A stretch of 64,000 nt of DNA from Pedobacter jeongneungensis (GTDB taxonomy: Bacteria; Bacteroidota; Bacteroidia; Sphingobacteriales; Sphingobacteriaceae): NCBI RefSeq assembly GCF_000633455.1, contig NZ_AYMG01000034.1, positions 58,218-122,217 of the forward strand. The letters are read 5' to 3'. Both the position numbers and the translations under genes were made by a program. Of this stretch, positions 27,956 to 36,788 are shown piece by piece. Under the pieces are notes generated by a model. That model was not told where the DNA came from. It saw only the letters and a program-made list of their open reading frames with translations, and searched no databases. How positions within the stretch are numbered: the first letter of the stretch is position 1; the number at the start of each line of letters is the position of its first letter.

Positions 27956-28819
27956 ATGTATCTTAAATCCATTTTAACATTTATTATTTATTTAGTATTG
28001 TCAAATACAATTGATAATCAAGCGCTTGCGCAAGAATATAAAATTAAAACAATTGTAATTGATGCTGGTCACGGCGGCAAAGATGGCGCCACACATGGCG
28101 TCTATTCAAAAGAAAAAGACGTTGCACTTAAAACTGCATTAAATCTTGGAAAAGCGCTTCAAGACAGCTTAAAAGATATCAAGGTAATTTATACCAGGCA
28201 AACTGATGTTTTTATTCCATTGTATGAGCGTATCAACATCGCTAATAACGCTAAGGCAGATTTATTTATCTCTATCCACTTGAATGATATGCCTGTGCGG
28301 GTTTCAAGGGTGGTTGATTATTACAAAAAAGTGAGGGGCAGAAAAGTTCCGGTTTATACAACAGTTACTTCGAAAAGTACTTCTACAAGGGGCACAGAGA
28401 CTTTCGTATCAGGAACAGGCCGCCTAGGCGAGCAGGATGAAGTAATTAAAAGGGAAAATGCATCCATGTTTCTTGAAGATAACTACCAGAAAAATTATGA
28501 AGGTTTTATAGCAAATACGCCGGAAAACGACATTATGTTATCTTTAATGAAACAAACGAACAGGGATAGGAGTTTAAAGTTTGCTTCTATGTTACAGCAA
28601 GAATATGTTAACGCAGGTCGTACCAACCGTGGTGTACAGGAAAAAAGTTTAGCGGTGCTGGCCAGGGCAGCCATGCCGGCAGTTTTAACTGAAATTGGTT
28701 TTGTGAGTAATCCTGAAGACGAAGACTATATGAACTCGCAGGAAGGACAGAACGAAATTGTAAGCGGTATCATCAGGGCAATTAAAAATTATAAACGCAT
28801 AGCCGAAACATCATTTTAA
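27956..28819 (+). CDS. N-acetylmuramoyl-L-alanine amidase (Amidase_3), copy 1
   Basis: 287 residues from the ATG at 27956; this start gives a signal-anchor MYLKSILTFIIYLVLSN and ends in ALAQ. An ATG at 27911 adds 15 residues and is the alternative. Amidase_3 features: DAGHGGKDGATHG (zinc His), KVIYTRQTD, LFISIHLND (second His), and EIGFVSNPEDE (catalytic Glu). It cleaves the amide bond between MurNAc and L-Ala in peptidoglycan in the periplasm. 10 bp separate it from a paralogue. Confidence 0.92.
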   Translation: MYLKSILTFIIYLVLSNTIDNQALAQEYKIKTIVIDAGHGGKDGATHGVYSKEKDVALKTALNLGKALQDSLKDIKVIYTRQTDVFIPLYERINIANNAKADLFISIHLNDMPVRVSRVVDYYKKVRGRKVPVYTTVTSKSTSTRGTETFVSGTGRLGEQDEVIKRENASMFLEDNYQKNYEGFIANTPENDIMLSLMKQTNRDRSLKFASMLQQEYVNAGRTNRGVQEKSLAVLARAAMPAVLTEIGFVSNPEDEDYMNSQEGQNEIVSGIIRAIKNYKRIAETSF

Positions 28820-28829
28820 TATTTTATAA

Positions 28830-29606
28830 ATGAAGATTAAACTTCTGATAACGATACTTTTCCTCTCAATTTTTACTGCTAAACAATCGTCTGCCCAAGG
28901 GTATAAAATTAAAACCATTGTAATTGATCCAGGACATGGGGGTAGAAAACCAGGTGCTTCGGGCAGTTTTACAAAAGAAAAAGATATTTCGTTAAAAGTT
29001 GGATTAAAGCTGGGCGAACTCATCAAAGAAGAGCTGCCTGACGTTAAAGTGATTTTTACCCGTAAAACCGATATTGATGTCGACCTCTACCGCCGTGCAG
29101 AAATTGCAAACGAGGCCAATGCTGATCTTTTTATTTCTGTTCATTGCAATTCGATGCCTCCGGGAAACAAACATATTAAAGGAGTAGAAACTTTAGTAGC
29201 GGGTTCGCACCGGTTAAAAGAGCAGGATGCTGCTATCCGTGAGAACGCCGATATTAAACTGGAAAAGAATTATAAAAGCAAATACGATGGTTACGACCCC
29301 AATAACCCCAGTAGTTTTATCCTTTTGTCGCTATTAAAAAACACCTTTCGGGATAAAAGCATTAAATTTGCGAAACTGATCCAGAATAGCTACATCAGCA
29401 GGGATGAAAGACTCAGTCGTGGTGTTAAAGAACAGGGGGTTCTGGTATTGCAACGTTGCGGTATGCCTGCGGTTTTAACAGAGGTAGGTTTTATCTCCAA
29501 TACCGAGGAAGAAAAATATATTAATTCGCAAAAAGGTCAGAATGAAATTGCTAATTCTATTCTGGAAGCAATAAAAACATACAAAAAAAATATTGAAGTT
29601 AAATAA
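28830..29606 (+). CDS. N-acetylmuramoyl-L-alanine amidase (Amidase_3), copy 2
   Basis: 258 residues with a signal peptide ending at SSAQ. Same family as the preceding gene: DPGHGGRKPGASG, VIFTRKTDIDV, LFISVHCNSMP, and TEVGFISNTEEEKYINS. The pair are tandem duplicates that have diverged; copy 2 lacks part of the insert between the first and second metal ligands seen in copy 1. Likely acts on peptidoglycan during cell separation. Co-transcribed with copy 1 by spacing. Confidence 0.92.
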   Translation: MKIKLLITILFLSIFTAKQSSAQGYKIKTIVIDPGHGGRKPGASGSFTKEKDISLKVGLKLGELIKEELPDVKVIFTRKTDIDVDLYRRAEIANEANADLFISVHCNSMPPGNKHIKGVETLVAGSHRLKEQDAAIRENADIKLEKNYKSKYDGYDPNNPSSFILLSLLKNTFRDKSIKFAKLIQNSYISRDERLSRGVKEQGVLVLQRCGMPAVLTEVGFISNTEEEKYINSQKGQNEIANSILEAIKTYKKNIEVK

Positions 29607-29778
29607 GTGGCATTATAAATGATAGTTATTTTAACTTTACAAAAAATATAAACAGATACCGAACAAAACAATTGCGTAAGCTTTGTGTATTTATAAAGTT
29701 TAACGTTACAAAAAAGAAATTACGCTCCAGCGGGTTTTAAAAACAAACTGAAATCTGCAGCATTAAATAACAACACTT

Positions 29779-30732
29779 ATGAAGATTAAGAACGAAACCA
29801 AAGTAGGTATTTTAGCCGCATTTGCCATAGCTTTATTAATTATTGGATATAATTTTTTAAAAGGTAATTCCATTTTCTCAAACGAAACAACATTATATGC
29901 TAAATACACCAGGGTTGACGGTTTAACCGTATCAAAACCGATACTAATTAATGGTTATCAGATAGGGCGTGTTGCTAAACTGGAATTACAGCATGATGGT
30001 ACCGTTATTGCAACCCTAAATGTAAACAGCAAATACGAAATTCCTGAAAACAGTATTGCCCGTTTAGAGGGTACCGACCTTTTAGGCAGTAAAGCGATTG
30101 TAATGTCGTTAGGTAACTCTAAAAAAATGGCTGAAGATGGTTATACCCTAAATGCCAATGTAGAAAAAGGATTGATGGAGCAGGTTCAGCCGGTACAGAA
30201 AAAAGCTGAATTAATTATCGGTAAAATGGATTCTATATTGAGCAGTGTAAATTCTATTTTGAATCCTAACTTTCAGAAAAATGTGGATAAGAGTTTTAAC
30301 AGCATTGCAGGTACTTTAGCATCATTAGAAACTACCTCTAAAAAAGTTGATGGTTTGGTTGGTTCTGAAAGTAAACGTATTGAAGCAATCTTTAAAAATG
30401 TAGAAGGCATTACCGCTAACTTAAATAACAACAATCAGAAGATTAGCGATATCTTAACCAATATCAATACGGTTACTGATAAGTTTGCTGCTGCTAATTT
30501 TAAACAAACCTTAGATAATGCAAACAACGCCATTGCCGATTTGCAAAGTGTAATTTCGGGCATTAAAGGTGGAAAAGGTAGTTTAGGTTTATTGCTAAAT
30601 GACGATAAAATGTATCAGAATTTAACCAATGCATCAAAAAATCTGGATGAACTAATGATCGATTTAAAAGCAAATCCTAAACGCTACGTTCACTTCTCGG
30701 TATTTGGAGGCGGAAACAAAAAAGACAAGTAA
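29779..30732 (+). CDS. MlaD/MCE-domain phospholipid transport protein
   Basis: 317 residues. One N-terminal membrane helix (GILAAFAIALLIIGYNFL), an MCE domain at about 38-120 (LYAKYTRVDGLTVSKPILINGYQIGRV, DLLGSKAIVMSLG), then a long amphipathic coiled coil rich in Asn and Ser (150-300). In Gram-negatives such proteins form hexameric tubes for lipid traffic between the membranes. The partner permease and ATPase genes are not in the window. Follows the amidases by 172 bp, in the same orientation. Confidence 0.85.
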   Translation: MKIKNETKVGILAAFAIALLIIGYNFLKGNSIFSNETTLYAKYTRVDGLTVSKPILINGYQIGRVAKLELQHDGTVIATLNVNSKYEIPENSIARLEGTDLLGSKAIVMSLGNSKKMAEDGYTLNANVEKGLMEQVQPVQKKAELIIGKMDSILSSVNSILNPNFQKNVDKSFNSIAGTLASLETTSKKVDGLVGSESKRIEAIFKNVEGITANLNNNNQKISDILTNINTVTDKFAAANFKQTLDNANNAIADLQSVISGIKGGKGSLGLLLNDDKMYQNLTNASKNLDELMIDLKANPKRYVHFSVFGGGNKKDK

Positions 30733-30751
30733 TCAATTTTAATAAATTCGG

Positions 30752-30785
30752 AAGCCTTGCAGTTTTAAATTGTAAGGCTTTTTTT
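30752..30785 (+). terminator. Terminator after the MCE gene
   Basis: Stem AAGCCTTGC / GTAAGGCTT with one G-T pair, followed by a T-run. Confidence 0.7.
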
Positions 30786-31077
30786 ATGCGCTATTTTTTG
30801 TCACAGAGGCACGGATAAACAGAGAATTTCTCTTTTAGCTGTCATCCTGAACGCAGTGAAGAATCTTTAATCAGGTAAGAACTTTTTTTTGACACGGAGG
30901 CACGGAATGTTTATTCGATCGTCATTCCAAACTTGATTGGGAATCTTAAAACACCTGTATTAAGATTCCCGCCTGCGCGGGAATGACGACACGTACTAAG
31001 TGAATTTGATCTATGGTAGCGGAGTGCAACATAGTCGGGAGCACAAACCATTCTATGGGATGGAGCTTTTAAAAAAA
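30786..31077. repeat. Intergenic region with several dispersed repeats
   Basis: No gene seen. Contains CACAGAGGCACGG units near 30802 and 30893, a half repeat GTCATCCTGAACGCAGTGAAGAATC at 30840, and an inverted repeat at 30920-30988 with arms CGTCATTCC..GGGAATCTTA and TAAGATTCCC..GGAATGACG. Confidence 0.7.
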
Positions 31078-31986
31078 TTAAAGCTGGAAAGTCCTGCCCT
31101 CTACAGCCAACTCGGTATTTTCAAAAACTGATTGCGCTTCTTCCAAAAGCATTTGTAAAGTCTTGTAACGCGAAGAAAAATGTCCGATGAGTAATTTCTT
31201 AGCTCTTGTGATTTTGGCCACCTCTCCTGCCTGTAAAGCCGTGGTATGGTGTGTTTCATTAGCCCTATCTAAAAGGTCATGCATAAACGTAGCCTCGTGA
31301 TATAATGTATCGCAGTCTTTTATGGTAGAAAAATAACTTTCATCAAATAAAGTATCAGAACAATAAGCATAACATCTTGGCGCATCAGCCTCAGTGGTGT
31401 AATCCGCACTCCGTAAAATATCGCCATTTGGCAGTTCTACATCATTCCCTTTTTTTAGTGTAGTATAATAAGCCATTGGCACTTCATCAGCTTTTTCTTT
31501 GATTAATTTGCGTTGCCTTTTCTTTTGCTGAAAAATAAAACCAGTGGTTGGGATACGGTGATTTAAAACAATGGTTTTAACTACCAGATCGCTGTTTTCG
31601 AAAATCTGGGTAGATTGATCTGCTTCGATCGGGAAAAACTCTATTGGATACCTTAATACTGTATCAGAATATTTAAACTGAATCTCTAGAATCTCCAGTA
31701 AAGGTTTTGGACCAAAAATCTGCATGGGTTTTATCCTGCCATTTAAATGCAGACTTGATAACAGCCCGATCAAACCAAAATAATGATCACCATGTAAATG
31801 ACTGATAAAAATATAATCAATTCGGGCTGCCTTAAGGTTAAACCTGGTTAATTGTTGTTGTGTACCTTCACCACAGTCGATCAAATAGTATTTTTCGTTA
31901 CAATTTAAAAGCTGTGCTGATGGATTCCTGTTAAACACAGGTGTTGCAGAACTGCTTCCCAAAATGGTAACTTCAAATTTCATCAT
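31078..31986 (-). CDS. rnz: Ribonuclease Z
   Basis: 302 residues, metallo-beta-lactamase-type endonuclease that trims the 3' trailer of tRNA precursors. Motifs: GSSSATPVFNRNPSA at the N-terminus, SHLHGDHYFGL (metal site, near residue 62), LNHRIPTTGF and the exosite AYCSDT, then HEATFMHDLLDRANETHHTTALQAGEVA with the last metal ligands. Length and motif order match the short form. A STAS gene lies upstream with a terminator in between, so rnz has its own transcription start. Confidence 0.95.
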   Translation of the reverse strand: MMKFEVTILGSSSATPVFNRNPSAQLLNCNEKYYLIDCGEGTQQQLTRFNLKAARIDYIFISHLHGDHYFGLIGLLSSLHLNGRIKPMQIFGPKPLLEILEIQFKYSDTVLRYPIEFFPIEADQSTQIFENSDLVVKTIVLNHRIPTTGFIFQQKKRQRKLIKEKADEVPMAYYTTLKKGNDVELPNGDILRSADYTTEADAPRCYAYCSDTLFDESYFSTIKDCDTLYHEATFMHDLLDRANETHHTTALQAGEVAKITRAKKLLIGHFSSRYKTLQMLLEEAQSVFENTELAVEGRTFQL

Positions 31987-31996
31987 GATCAGATAT

Positions 31997-32030
31997 AAAA
32001 AGCCCCGTAGATTTTTAGAAACTACGAGGC
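31997..32030 (-). terminator. Terminator after the STAS gene
   Basis: On the minus strand GCCTCGTAG / CTACGGGGC hairpin followed by TTTTT. One mismatch in the stem. Confidence 0.7.
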
Positions 32031-32054
32031 CGTAATGTTATTTAAATTATTATA

Positions 32055-32432
32055 TTATTTAGCGCCTCTAAACTCTTTTTCCAACTCATCCATAAAGATG
32101 AAATCTGTTGCTTCGTCTAATGTATTAACAAACGTTACAGATTGAAATATGTTTGATAATTCGATAATTGAAGCCAGCTCATCGTTAATCCCGGTTACGA
32201 TAAATAATCCACCTGCCGATTTGCAAAGCCTGTCGCCAACCAATAAGCAGCTTAAATCCTGTGCATCATTACACTCGGTAACATGACTTAAATCAACAAC
32301 AATATTTTGAAAGCCCTCTGCATTAAGTAAATAGAATTCTGATTTTAAGCCTGGGGCATTATCATTTGTAAACTTAGTTTCTTCTAACTTTAAGGTTACA
32401 TATTTATCGTGTTTATCTACTGAAAATTTCAT
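32055..32432 (-). CDS. STAS-domain protein (anti-sigma-factor-antagonist type)
   Basis: 125 residues, one STAS domain. Beta strand KYVTLKLEETKFT, then the loop VVDLSHVTECNDAQDLSCLLVGDRLCKSAG where SpoIIAA-type proteins carry a phosphorylatable Ser; here the equivalent position (ECNDAQDL) lacks an obvious Ser, so phosphorylation cannot be assumed. Partners are unknown. Just upstream of rnz and downstream of purC. Monocistronic by the terminator downstream. Confidence 0.8.
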   Translation of the reverse strand: MKFSVDKHDKYVTLKLEETKFTNDNAPGLKSEFYLLNAEGFQNIVVDLSHVTECNDAQDLSCLLVGDRLCKSAGGLFIVTGINDELASIIELSNIFQSVTFVNTLDEATDFIFMDELEKEFRGAK

Positions 32433-32477
32433 CTCTCTAATCTTTAATTTTACTAATGTATAAATTTCTTTCGAATT

Positions 32478-33422
32478 TTATAAGGTTTCTAAAGCCTTTA
32501 AAACATTAGCCTCAATACGGCTGGAAATTGCATCAGCATCAGCTTTTATAAATGTCTCTCCAACAATCTGTTCGTAAAGTTCAATGTAACGTTCAGAAAT
32601 CGAGTTTACAATTTCCGGTGTCATTTCTGGCACAACCTGACCATCTTTTCCCTGAAAACCGTTTTCAATTAACCATTTTCTTACAAATTCTTTCGAAAGT
32701 TGTTTTTGAGGTTCATTGTTGTCCTGACGCTCCTGATAACCTTCAGCATAAAAATAACGGGAAGAATCTGGCGTATGGATTTCGTCGATCAGATAAATTA
32801 CACCATCTGCCGAACCAAATTCATATTTTGTATCCACCAGAATTAATCCGCTCTTGGCTGCAATTTCAGTTCCACGCTGGTACAGTGCGTAAGTATATTC
32901 TTCTAATTTTTCGTAATCTGTAATCGAAACAATACCTTTTGCCAAAATATCTTCTTTTGAGATATCCTCATCATGCCCTACTGAAGCTTTTGTTGTTGGG
33001 GTAATGATGGGCTGAGGCAATTTATCATTTTCTTTCAATCCATCAGGTAAAGCCACACCACAAACGGAACGCTTGCCTTCGCTATATTCTCTCCATGCAT
33101 GACCAGCTAAATAACCCCTGATCACCATTTCTACTTTAAATGGCTCGCAAATACGGCCTATGGTGACCATTGGATCCGGAACAGCTAAAACCCAGTTAGG
33201 AACGATATCTTGCGTTGCAGCTAAAAATTTAGCTGCAATTTGGTTCAACACCTGTCCTTTAAAGGGAATTGCCTCAGGCAACACTACGTCAAATGCAGAA
33301 ATACGATCTGATACCACCATCACCATGGATTGATCAGCAATAGTATATACATCACGTACTTTACCTTTGTAAAAATTACTTTGATTCGGGAAATTGAAAT
33401 GGGTTTCTTTTAGTGCTTTCAT
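32478..33422 (-). CDS. purC: Phosphoribosylaminoimidazole-succinocarboxamide synthase
   Basis: 314 residues, the longer Bacteroidota type. N-terminal YKGKVRDVYTIADQSMVMVVSDRISAFDVVLP and the later SVGHDEDISKEDI and LIDEIHTPDSSRYFY are SAICAR synthetase signatures. It joins aspartate to CAIR with ATP in purine synthesis. No other pur gene is near. The upstream region has no clear -7 motif. Confidence 0.97.
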   Translation of the reverse strand: MKALKETHFNFPNQSNFYKGKVRDVYTIADQSMVMVVSDRISAFDVVLPEAIPFKGQVLNQIAAKFLAATQDIVPNWVLAVPDPMVTIGRICEPFKVEMVIRGYLAGHAWREYSEGKRSVCGVALPDGLKENDKLPQPIITPTTKASVGHDEDISKEDILAKGIVSITDYEKLEEYTYALYQRGTEIAAKSGLILVDTKYEFGSADGVIYLIDEIHTPDSSRYFYAEGYQERQDNNEPQKQLSKEFVRKWLIENGFQGKDGQVVPEMTPEIVNSISERYIELYEQIVGETFIKADADAISSRIEANVLKALETL

Positions 33423-33495
33423 GAGGGCGTAAAAATAGGAAAAAAGTCGGAAAGTCCGAAGTCGGTAGTCAGAAGTCCGATGATATAATTTATTA

Positions 33496-33527
33496 AAAAC
33501 CCCCGCAGTTAATAAGCTACGGGGGTT
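33496..33527 (-). terminator. Terminator after the 95-residue gene
   Basis: Minus strand stem ACCCCCGTAG / CTGCGGGGGT with one mismatch, and a T-tract. Confidence 0.7.
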
Positions 33528-33530
33528 TGA

Positions 33531-33818
33531 TTATTTTAATTTATTCAATACCTCTTTAAAAATTTTCGCTGAAATTGTGCTAATATTTTTATTCTTGATC
33601 TGAATTGTAATACGATCATCAATTTTAATCAACTGAAGCCTTCCTTTAAAGACGTGTGCCTGATCAATATTAACAAATTCGAACAGCTTTTTTAGTGTTT
33701 CCTTTTTACAAACCCATTCTTCATCAGTTTTTGAAATGATCAGCCGTATGGTATGAGGCAATTTTTCAAAAGAAAGCTTCAAATCATTTTCTAAATTAAT
33801 ACTTTCCATAATATTCAA
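33531..33818 (-). CDS. Hypothetical 95-residue protein
   Basis: I do not recognise this protein. 95 residues (or 92 from the second Met), no signal or membrane segment, mixed alpha/beta, many charged residues (EWVCKKETLKKLFEFVNID). It sits between purC and phoH on the same strand, 43 bases after phoH, and ends with its own terminator. The compact, non-repetitive composition and terminator suggest it is expressed. Confidence 0.55.
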   Translation of the reverse strand: MNIMESINLENDLKLSFEKLPHTIRLIISKTDEEWVCKKETLKKLFEFVNIDQAHVFKGRLQLIKIDDRITIQIKNKNISTISAKIFKEVLNKLK

Positions 33819-33861
33819 TCTGAATCATAACTTCGGACCTCTGACTTTCTGACCTCCCAAC

Positions 33862-34821
33862 TTATTGAATATCGCCGTAAGCTTTCAGGATATCTTTTAC
33901 CAGTTTATGCCTTACCACATCTTCTCCGCTTAGGTAAATAATATCGATTCCTTTAATATCTTCTAAAATTCTAAGTCCGTTAAATAAGCCAGACATTTGT
34001 TTTTTAGGTAAATCGATCTGCGTAACATCACCTGTAACAATAAACTTTGCGGTTGGGCCCATACGGGTTAAAAACATTTTTAACTGCATATCAGTCGCAT
34101 TTTGAGCTTCATCTAAAATCACAAAGCAGTTATCTAAAGTACGGCCACGCATAAATGCCAATGGAGCAATTTCAATTGTACGGTTTTCGATATAGAATTT
34201 TAATTTTTCTGCAGGGATCATATCATCCAGCGCGTCGTAAAGCGGACGTAAATAGGGATCGATTTTTTCCTTTAAATCACCAGGCAAAAAACCAAGGTTC
34301 TCCCCTGCTTCAACAGCCGGTCGCGTTAAAATGATCCTTTTAATTTCTTTATTCTTTAAAGCTCTAACCGCTAAAGCAACCGCGGTATAGGTTTTACCTG
34401 TTCCGGCAGGACCGATGGCAAAAAGAATATCGTTTTTGGCAATACTGCTCACCATTTTACGCTGATTTGCTGTTCTTGCTTTTACCAGTAACCCGTTAGT
34501 ACCGAAAACAATTACTTCTCCGCCACCTCCGGTTGGTTGTTCTACATCTTTTTTTGCAACACCAGCTGCCTTGGCACCCAATATCGTTTCTACATCATTA
34601 TTGCTTAATGAGCTATATTTTTCGAGGTGTGCAATCAGTTGGTTAAACTTCTCCTCGAAAGCCTTAAGTTCCTGTTCATCACCGAGAACCTTAACATCAC
34701 TACCTCTCGCTACCAGTTTTAACTTCGCGAAAGCACCTTTAATCATTTCGTAATTCTCATTGTTCGGCCCCCAAAAGTGAGCAGGATTTACGGTATCCAG
34801 AGTTAATTTTAATTCGTTCAA
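33862..34821 (-). CDS. phoH: PhoH family ATPase
   Basis: 319 residues. Walker A GPAGTGKT at 137-144, Walker B FVILDEAQN, and GDVTQIDLPKKQMSGL near the C-terminus. The N-terminal 120 residues contain a KH-like nucleic-acid-binding region. PhoH ATPases are linked to RNA metabolism, with YbeY often nearby (not here). Divergent from the SAM-hydrolase gene. Length is as expected. Confidence 0.93.
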   Translation of the reverse strand: MNELKLTLDTVNPAHFWGPNNENYEMIKGAFAKLKLVARGSDVKVLGDEQELKAFEEKFNQLIAHLEKYSSLSNNDVETILGAKAAGVAKKDVEQPTGGGGEVIVFGTNGLLVKARTANQRKMVSSIAKNDILFAIGPAGTGKTYTAVALAVRALKNKEIKRIILTRPAVEAGENLGFLPGDLKEKIDPYLRPLYDALDDMIPAEKLKFYIENRTIEIAPLAFMRGRTLDNCFVILDEAQNATDMQLKMFLTRMGPTAKFIVTGDVTQIDLPKKQMSGLFNGLRILEDIKGIDIIYLSGEDVVRHKLVKDILKAYGDIQ

Positions 34822-34924
34822 ACTGTAGTATTTTAAAAAGTTATCGGGGTATATTAATTAAAATTTGAATATTTGCAGACGCTTAGGCCTGTACACAAGA
34901 ATAAGCAATAATAATGAATTTTTA

Positions 34925-35704
34925 ATGGGGATAATTACTTTAACAACAGATTTAGGTTCAAAAGATTTTTACCAGAGTGCTCTTAAAGGTAGTCTGTTGA
35001 GTCTTATGCCTAATGTTAATTTAGTTGATATTACCCACGAAGTTCCTTCGTTCAATATTTCATATGCCGCCTTCGTTTTAAAAAACGCATATCCTTACTT
35101 TCCGAAAAATACGGTGCATTTAATCGGTATTGATTCTGTGTATAGTGAAAACACCAAATACATTGCCGTAAAGCACCGGGATCATTATTTTGTTGGTGCA
35201 GATAATGGCATCTTCTCCCTTCTTTTTGATGATGTTCCTGAAGACGTAGTGGAATTGAATATTATGCAGGATTTAAAATACCTGCACTTTCCATTGGTTG
35301 ATATTTTTGTTAAAGCAGCAACACATTTGGCTAAAGGAGGCAAACTAAAAGAGATTGGTTTACCTGTAGCAGAGATTGAGCAAAAGATGCTTTTGCATCC
35401 TGTTATAGAGCGCGATGTGATTAGAGGAAGTGTGGTATATATTGATACTTTTTGTAACGTAATTACAAATATTACCAAGGATCTTTTTACCAAAATCCAA
35501 AAAAACCGCGACTTCACCTTACACTTTAGAAAAAGCGAAACCATTACTCAATTGAGCTGGCATTACAATGAAGTGCAGGAAGGTGAAAAACTTTGCCTCT
35601 TTGGTATTAGTAACCACTTAGAAATTGCCATTAACAAAGGAAAAGCCAGTGGATTATTGGGCTTGCATCTTGGTGATATTGTGAGGGTTGAGTTTCATTC
35701 GTAA
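34925..35704 (+). CDS. SAM hydroxide adenosyltransferase family (DUF62, chlorinase/fluorinase-like)
   Basis: 259 residues from the ATG at 34925; a longer frame (20 codons upstream) lacks conservation. MGIITLTTDLGSKDFYQ is the family start. Other conserved pieces are GIDSVYSEN, VGADNGIFSLLF and YIDTFCNVITNI. Most members hydrolyse S-adenosylmethionine to adenosine and methionine with water as nucleophile; the halogenases are special cases. Physiological role unknown. Separated from phoH by 103 bp with divergent orientation. Confidence 0.88.
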   Translation: MGIITLTTDLGSKDFYQSALKGSLLSLMPNVNLVDITHEVPSFNISYAAFVLKNAYPYFPKNTVHLIGIDSVYSENTKYIAVKHRDHYFVGADNGIFSLLFDDVPEDVVELNIMQDLKYLHFPLVDIFVKAATHLAKGGKLKEIGLPVAEIEQKMLLHPVIERDVIRGSVVYIDTFCNVITNITKDLFTKIQKNRDFTLHFRKSETITQLSWHYNEVQEGEKLCLFGISNHLEIAINKGKASGLLGLHLGDIVRVEFHS

Positions 35705-35730
35705 AAAGGGGAAAGACTAAAATAAAGTAT

Positions 35731-35831
35731 CGTCATTGCGAGAAGGCTTTTTCAGCCAACGAAGCAATCTTACTACTATGGGTTATAGCGATCGTTGTAA
35801 GATTGCTTCGTCGTTCCTTCTCGCAATGACG
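35731..35831. repeat. 101-bp MITE/REPIN-like inverted repeat, copy B
   Basis: Starts CGTCATTGCGAGAAGG and ends CGCAATGACG, with inverted AAGATTGCTTCGTCG arms. Reverse complement of copy A at 21755-21855 over both arms; the centres differ. Lies after the SAM-hydrolase gene. Confidence 0.8.
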
Positions 35832-35948
35832 ACCGTTTTTATCATACGCTGCTATCGGAACGAGATGACGATCATTTTGCATTACCAATAAACCAATGCC
35901 TAATGACCCAACTAAAACAACTTCTACCCTTTTCGCGTTTATATCCAC

Positions 35949-36473
35949 ATGAAGAAATATTTTTATCTGCTCTCGGTTATCTTATTTAGTTTTCAAGCCT
36001 TTGCCCAACAAGATACGGCTGCTTATGCTGCACAACGGGTTAAAGTAAATTCATTACTTCAGGAGCGAAGTGCAAAATTTGGCCAATATGATGAAAGCTT
36101 AACACAGCGTTCGGGTATTTTTGGCTGGCAAACGAAGAAAGATATCAAAAATTCAAATGAAATTCTTCGTCAGGTGGTATTAACCGATAATAATATTTTT
36201 AAGGAACTGAAAATATTAATGGATTATAAAGACCTGCAAAACCAACAGAAAGTGGCCGTTGCAGATAACTCTCAGGAACGGATTGAAGCCTATATGGGAA
36301 CCATTAAAAAACTTCAGGATCAAAATGCGCAGCTCAAAGAAGACCTAGATAAAAAGAACAAAGGAAGTTTATCAAACTACATCATTGCATTTTTGATTTT
36401 GGTGATGGCTGGCGGATTTTATTTCTTCAATAAAAAACTGCAGAATTATGAAACCGCGAAAATCAAGCCTTAA
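35949..36473 (+). CDS. Signal-peptide protein with coiled coil and C-terminal membrane helix
   Basis: 174 residues, not recognised. Signal peptide MKKYFYLLSVILFSFQAFAQ, then a helical, coiled-coil rich middle (about 50-130, KDLQNQQKVAVADNSQERI) and a C-terminal transmembrane helix (NYIIAFLILVMAGGFYFF, about 144-161) with a short cytoplasmic tail. The topology is periplasmic helix anchored at the C-terminus. 51 bp upstream of the 48-residue gene, same strand. Confidence 0.65.
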   Translation: MKKYFYLLSVILFSFQAFAQQDTAAYAAQRVKVNSLLQERSAKFGQYDESLTQRSGIFGWQTKKDIKNSNEILRQVVLTDNNIFKELKILMDYKDLQNQQKVAVADNSQERIEAYMGTIKKLQDQNAQLKEDLDKKNKGSLSNYIIAFLILVMAGGFYFFNKKLQNYETAKIKP

Positions 36474-36524
36474 ATTACAATAAGATTTTAGCAGCTTCAC
36501 TACCTTTAAAAGCAATAACAAATT

Positions 36525-36671
36525 ATGAAAAAAGGACTGTTTAAAATCCTGGCGAAGATAAACAAAGTAGTTTTGCCAAGTTTGTATAAAAAAGATCCGA
36601 ATAAGCTGACTACTTTCCAAAAAGCAATATTGGGTTATCGTTACTGGGTTACAACGAACGCGTTAGATTAA
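36525..36671 (+). CDS. Conserved 48-residue basic protein
   Basis: Too short for most gene lists: 48 residues starting MKKGLFKILAKINKVVLPS and ending GYRYWVTTNALD. I know very similar 45-55 residue proteins in many Bacteroidota, sometimes labelled SsrA-binding protein by name transfer; no SmpB domain is visible here. The composition is basic with a hydrophobic middle, suggesting RNA or membrane contact. It follows the membrane-anchored gene by 51 bp and precedes a hairpin with perfect 10-bp arms. No experiments are known to me. Confidence 0.75.
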   Translation: MKKGLFKILAKINKVVLPSLYKKDPNKLTTFQKAILGYRYWVTTNALD

Positions 36672-36674
36672 AAA

Positions 36675-36707
36675 TGTAAAGACCAATCAAATCAATCGGT
36701 CTTTACA
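36675..36707 (+). terminator. Hairpin after the 48-residue gene
   Basis: Perfect 10-bp arms TGTAAAGACC / GGTCTTTACA with a 13-base loop; no strong T-tract, so it may stabilise or terminate the transcript. Confidence 0.5.
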
Positions 36708-36714
36708 CTAAATC

Positions 36715-36780
36715 CGTCATGCTGAATTTATTTCAGCATCTATCTCGAGTGAAAGACCCTGAAACAAGTTCAGGGTGACG
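36715..36780. repeat. Inverted GTCATSCTGA-family repeat
   Basis: Arms begin CGTCATGCTGAA and end TTCAGGGTGACG with imperfect pairing in between. Fits the same family as 30920, 46159 and 55844. Confidence 0.6.
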
Positions 36781-36788
36781 ACATTATT

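Noticed and set aside
34865..34924. Upstream extension of the SAM-hydrolase gene
   Set aside because: The 20 added residues have no conservation and the family starts at MGIITLTTDLG.
35733..35948. Minus-strand frame of 71 codons
   Set aside because: It is the reading of the 101-bp repeat copy B and its flank; not a gene.
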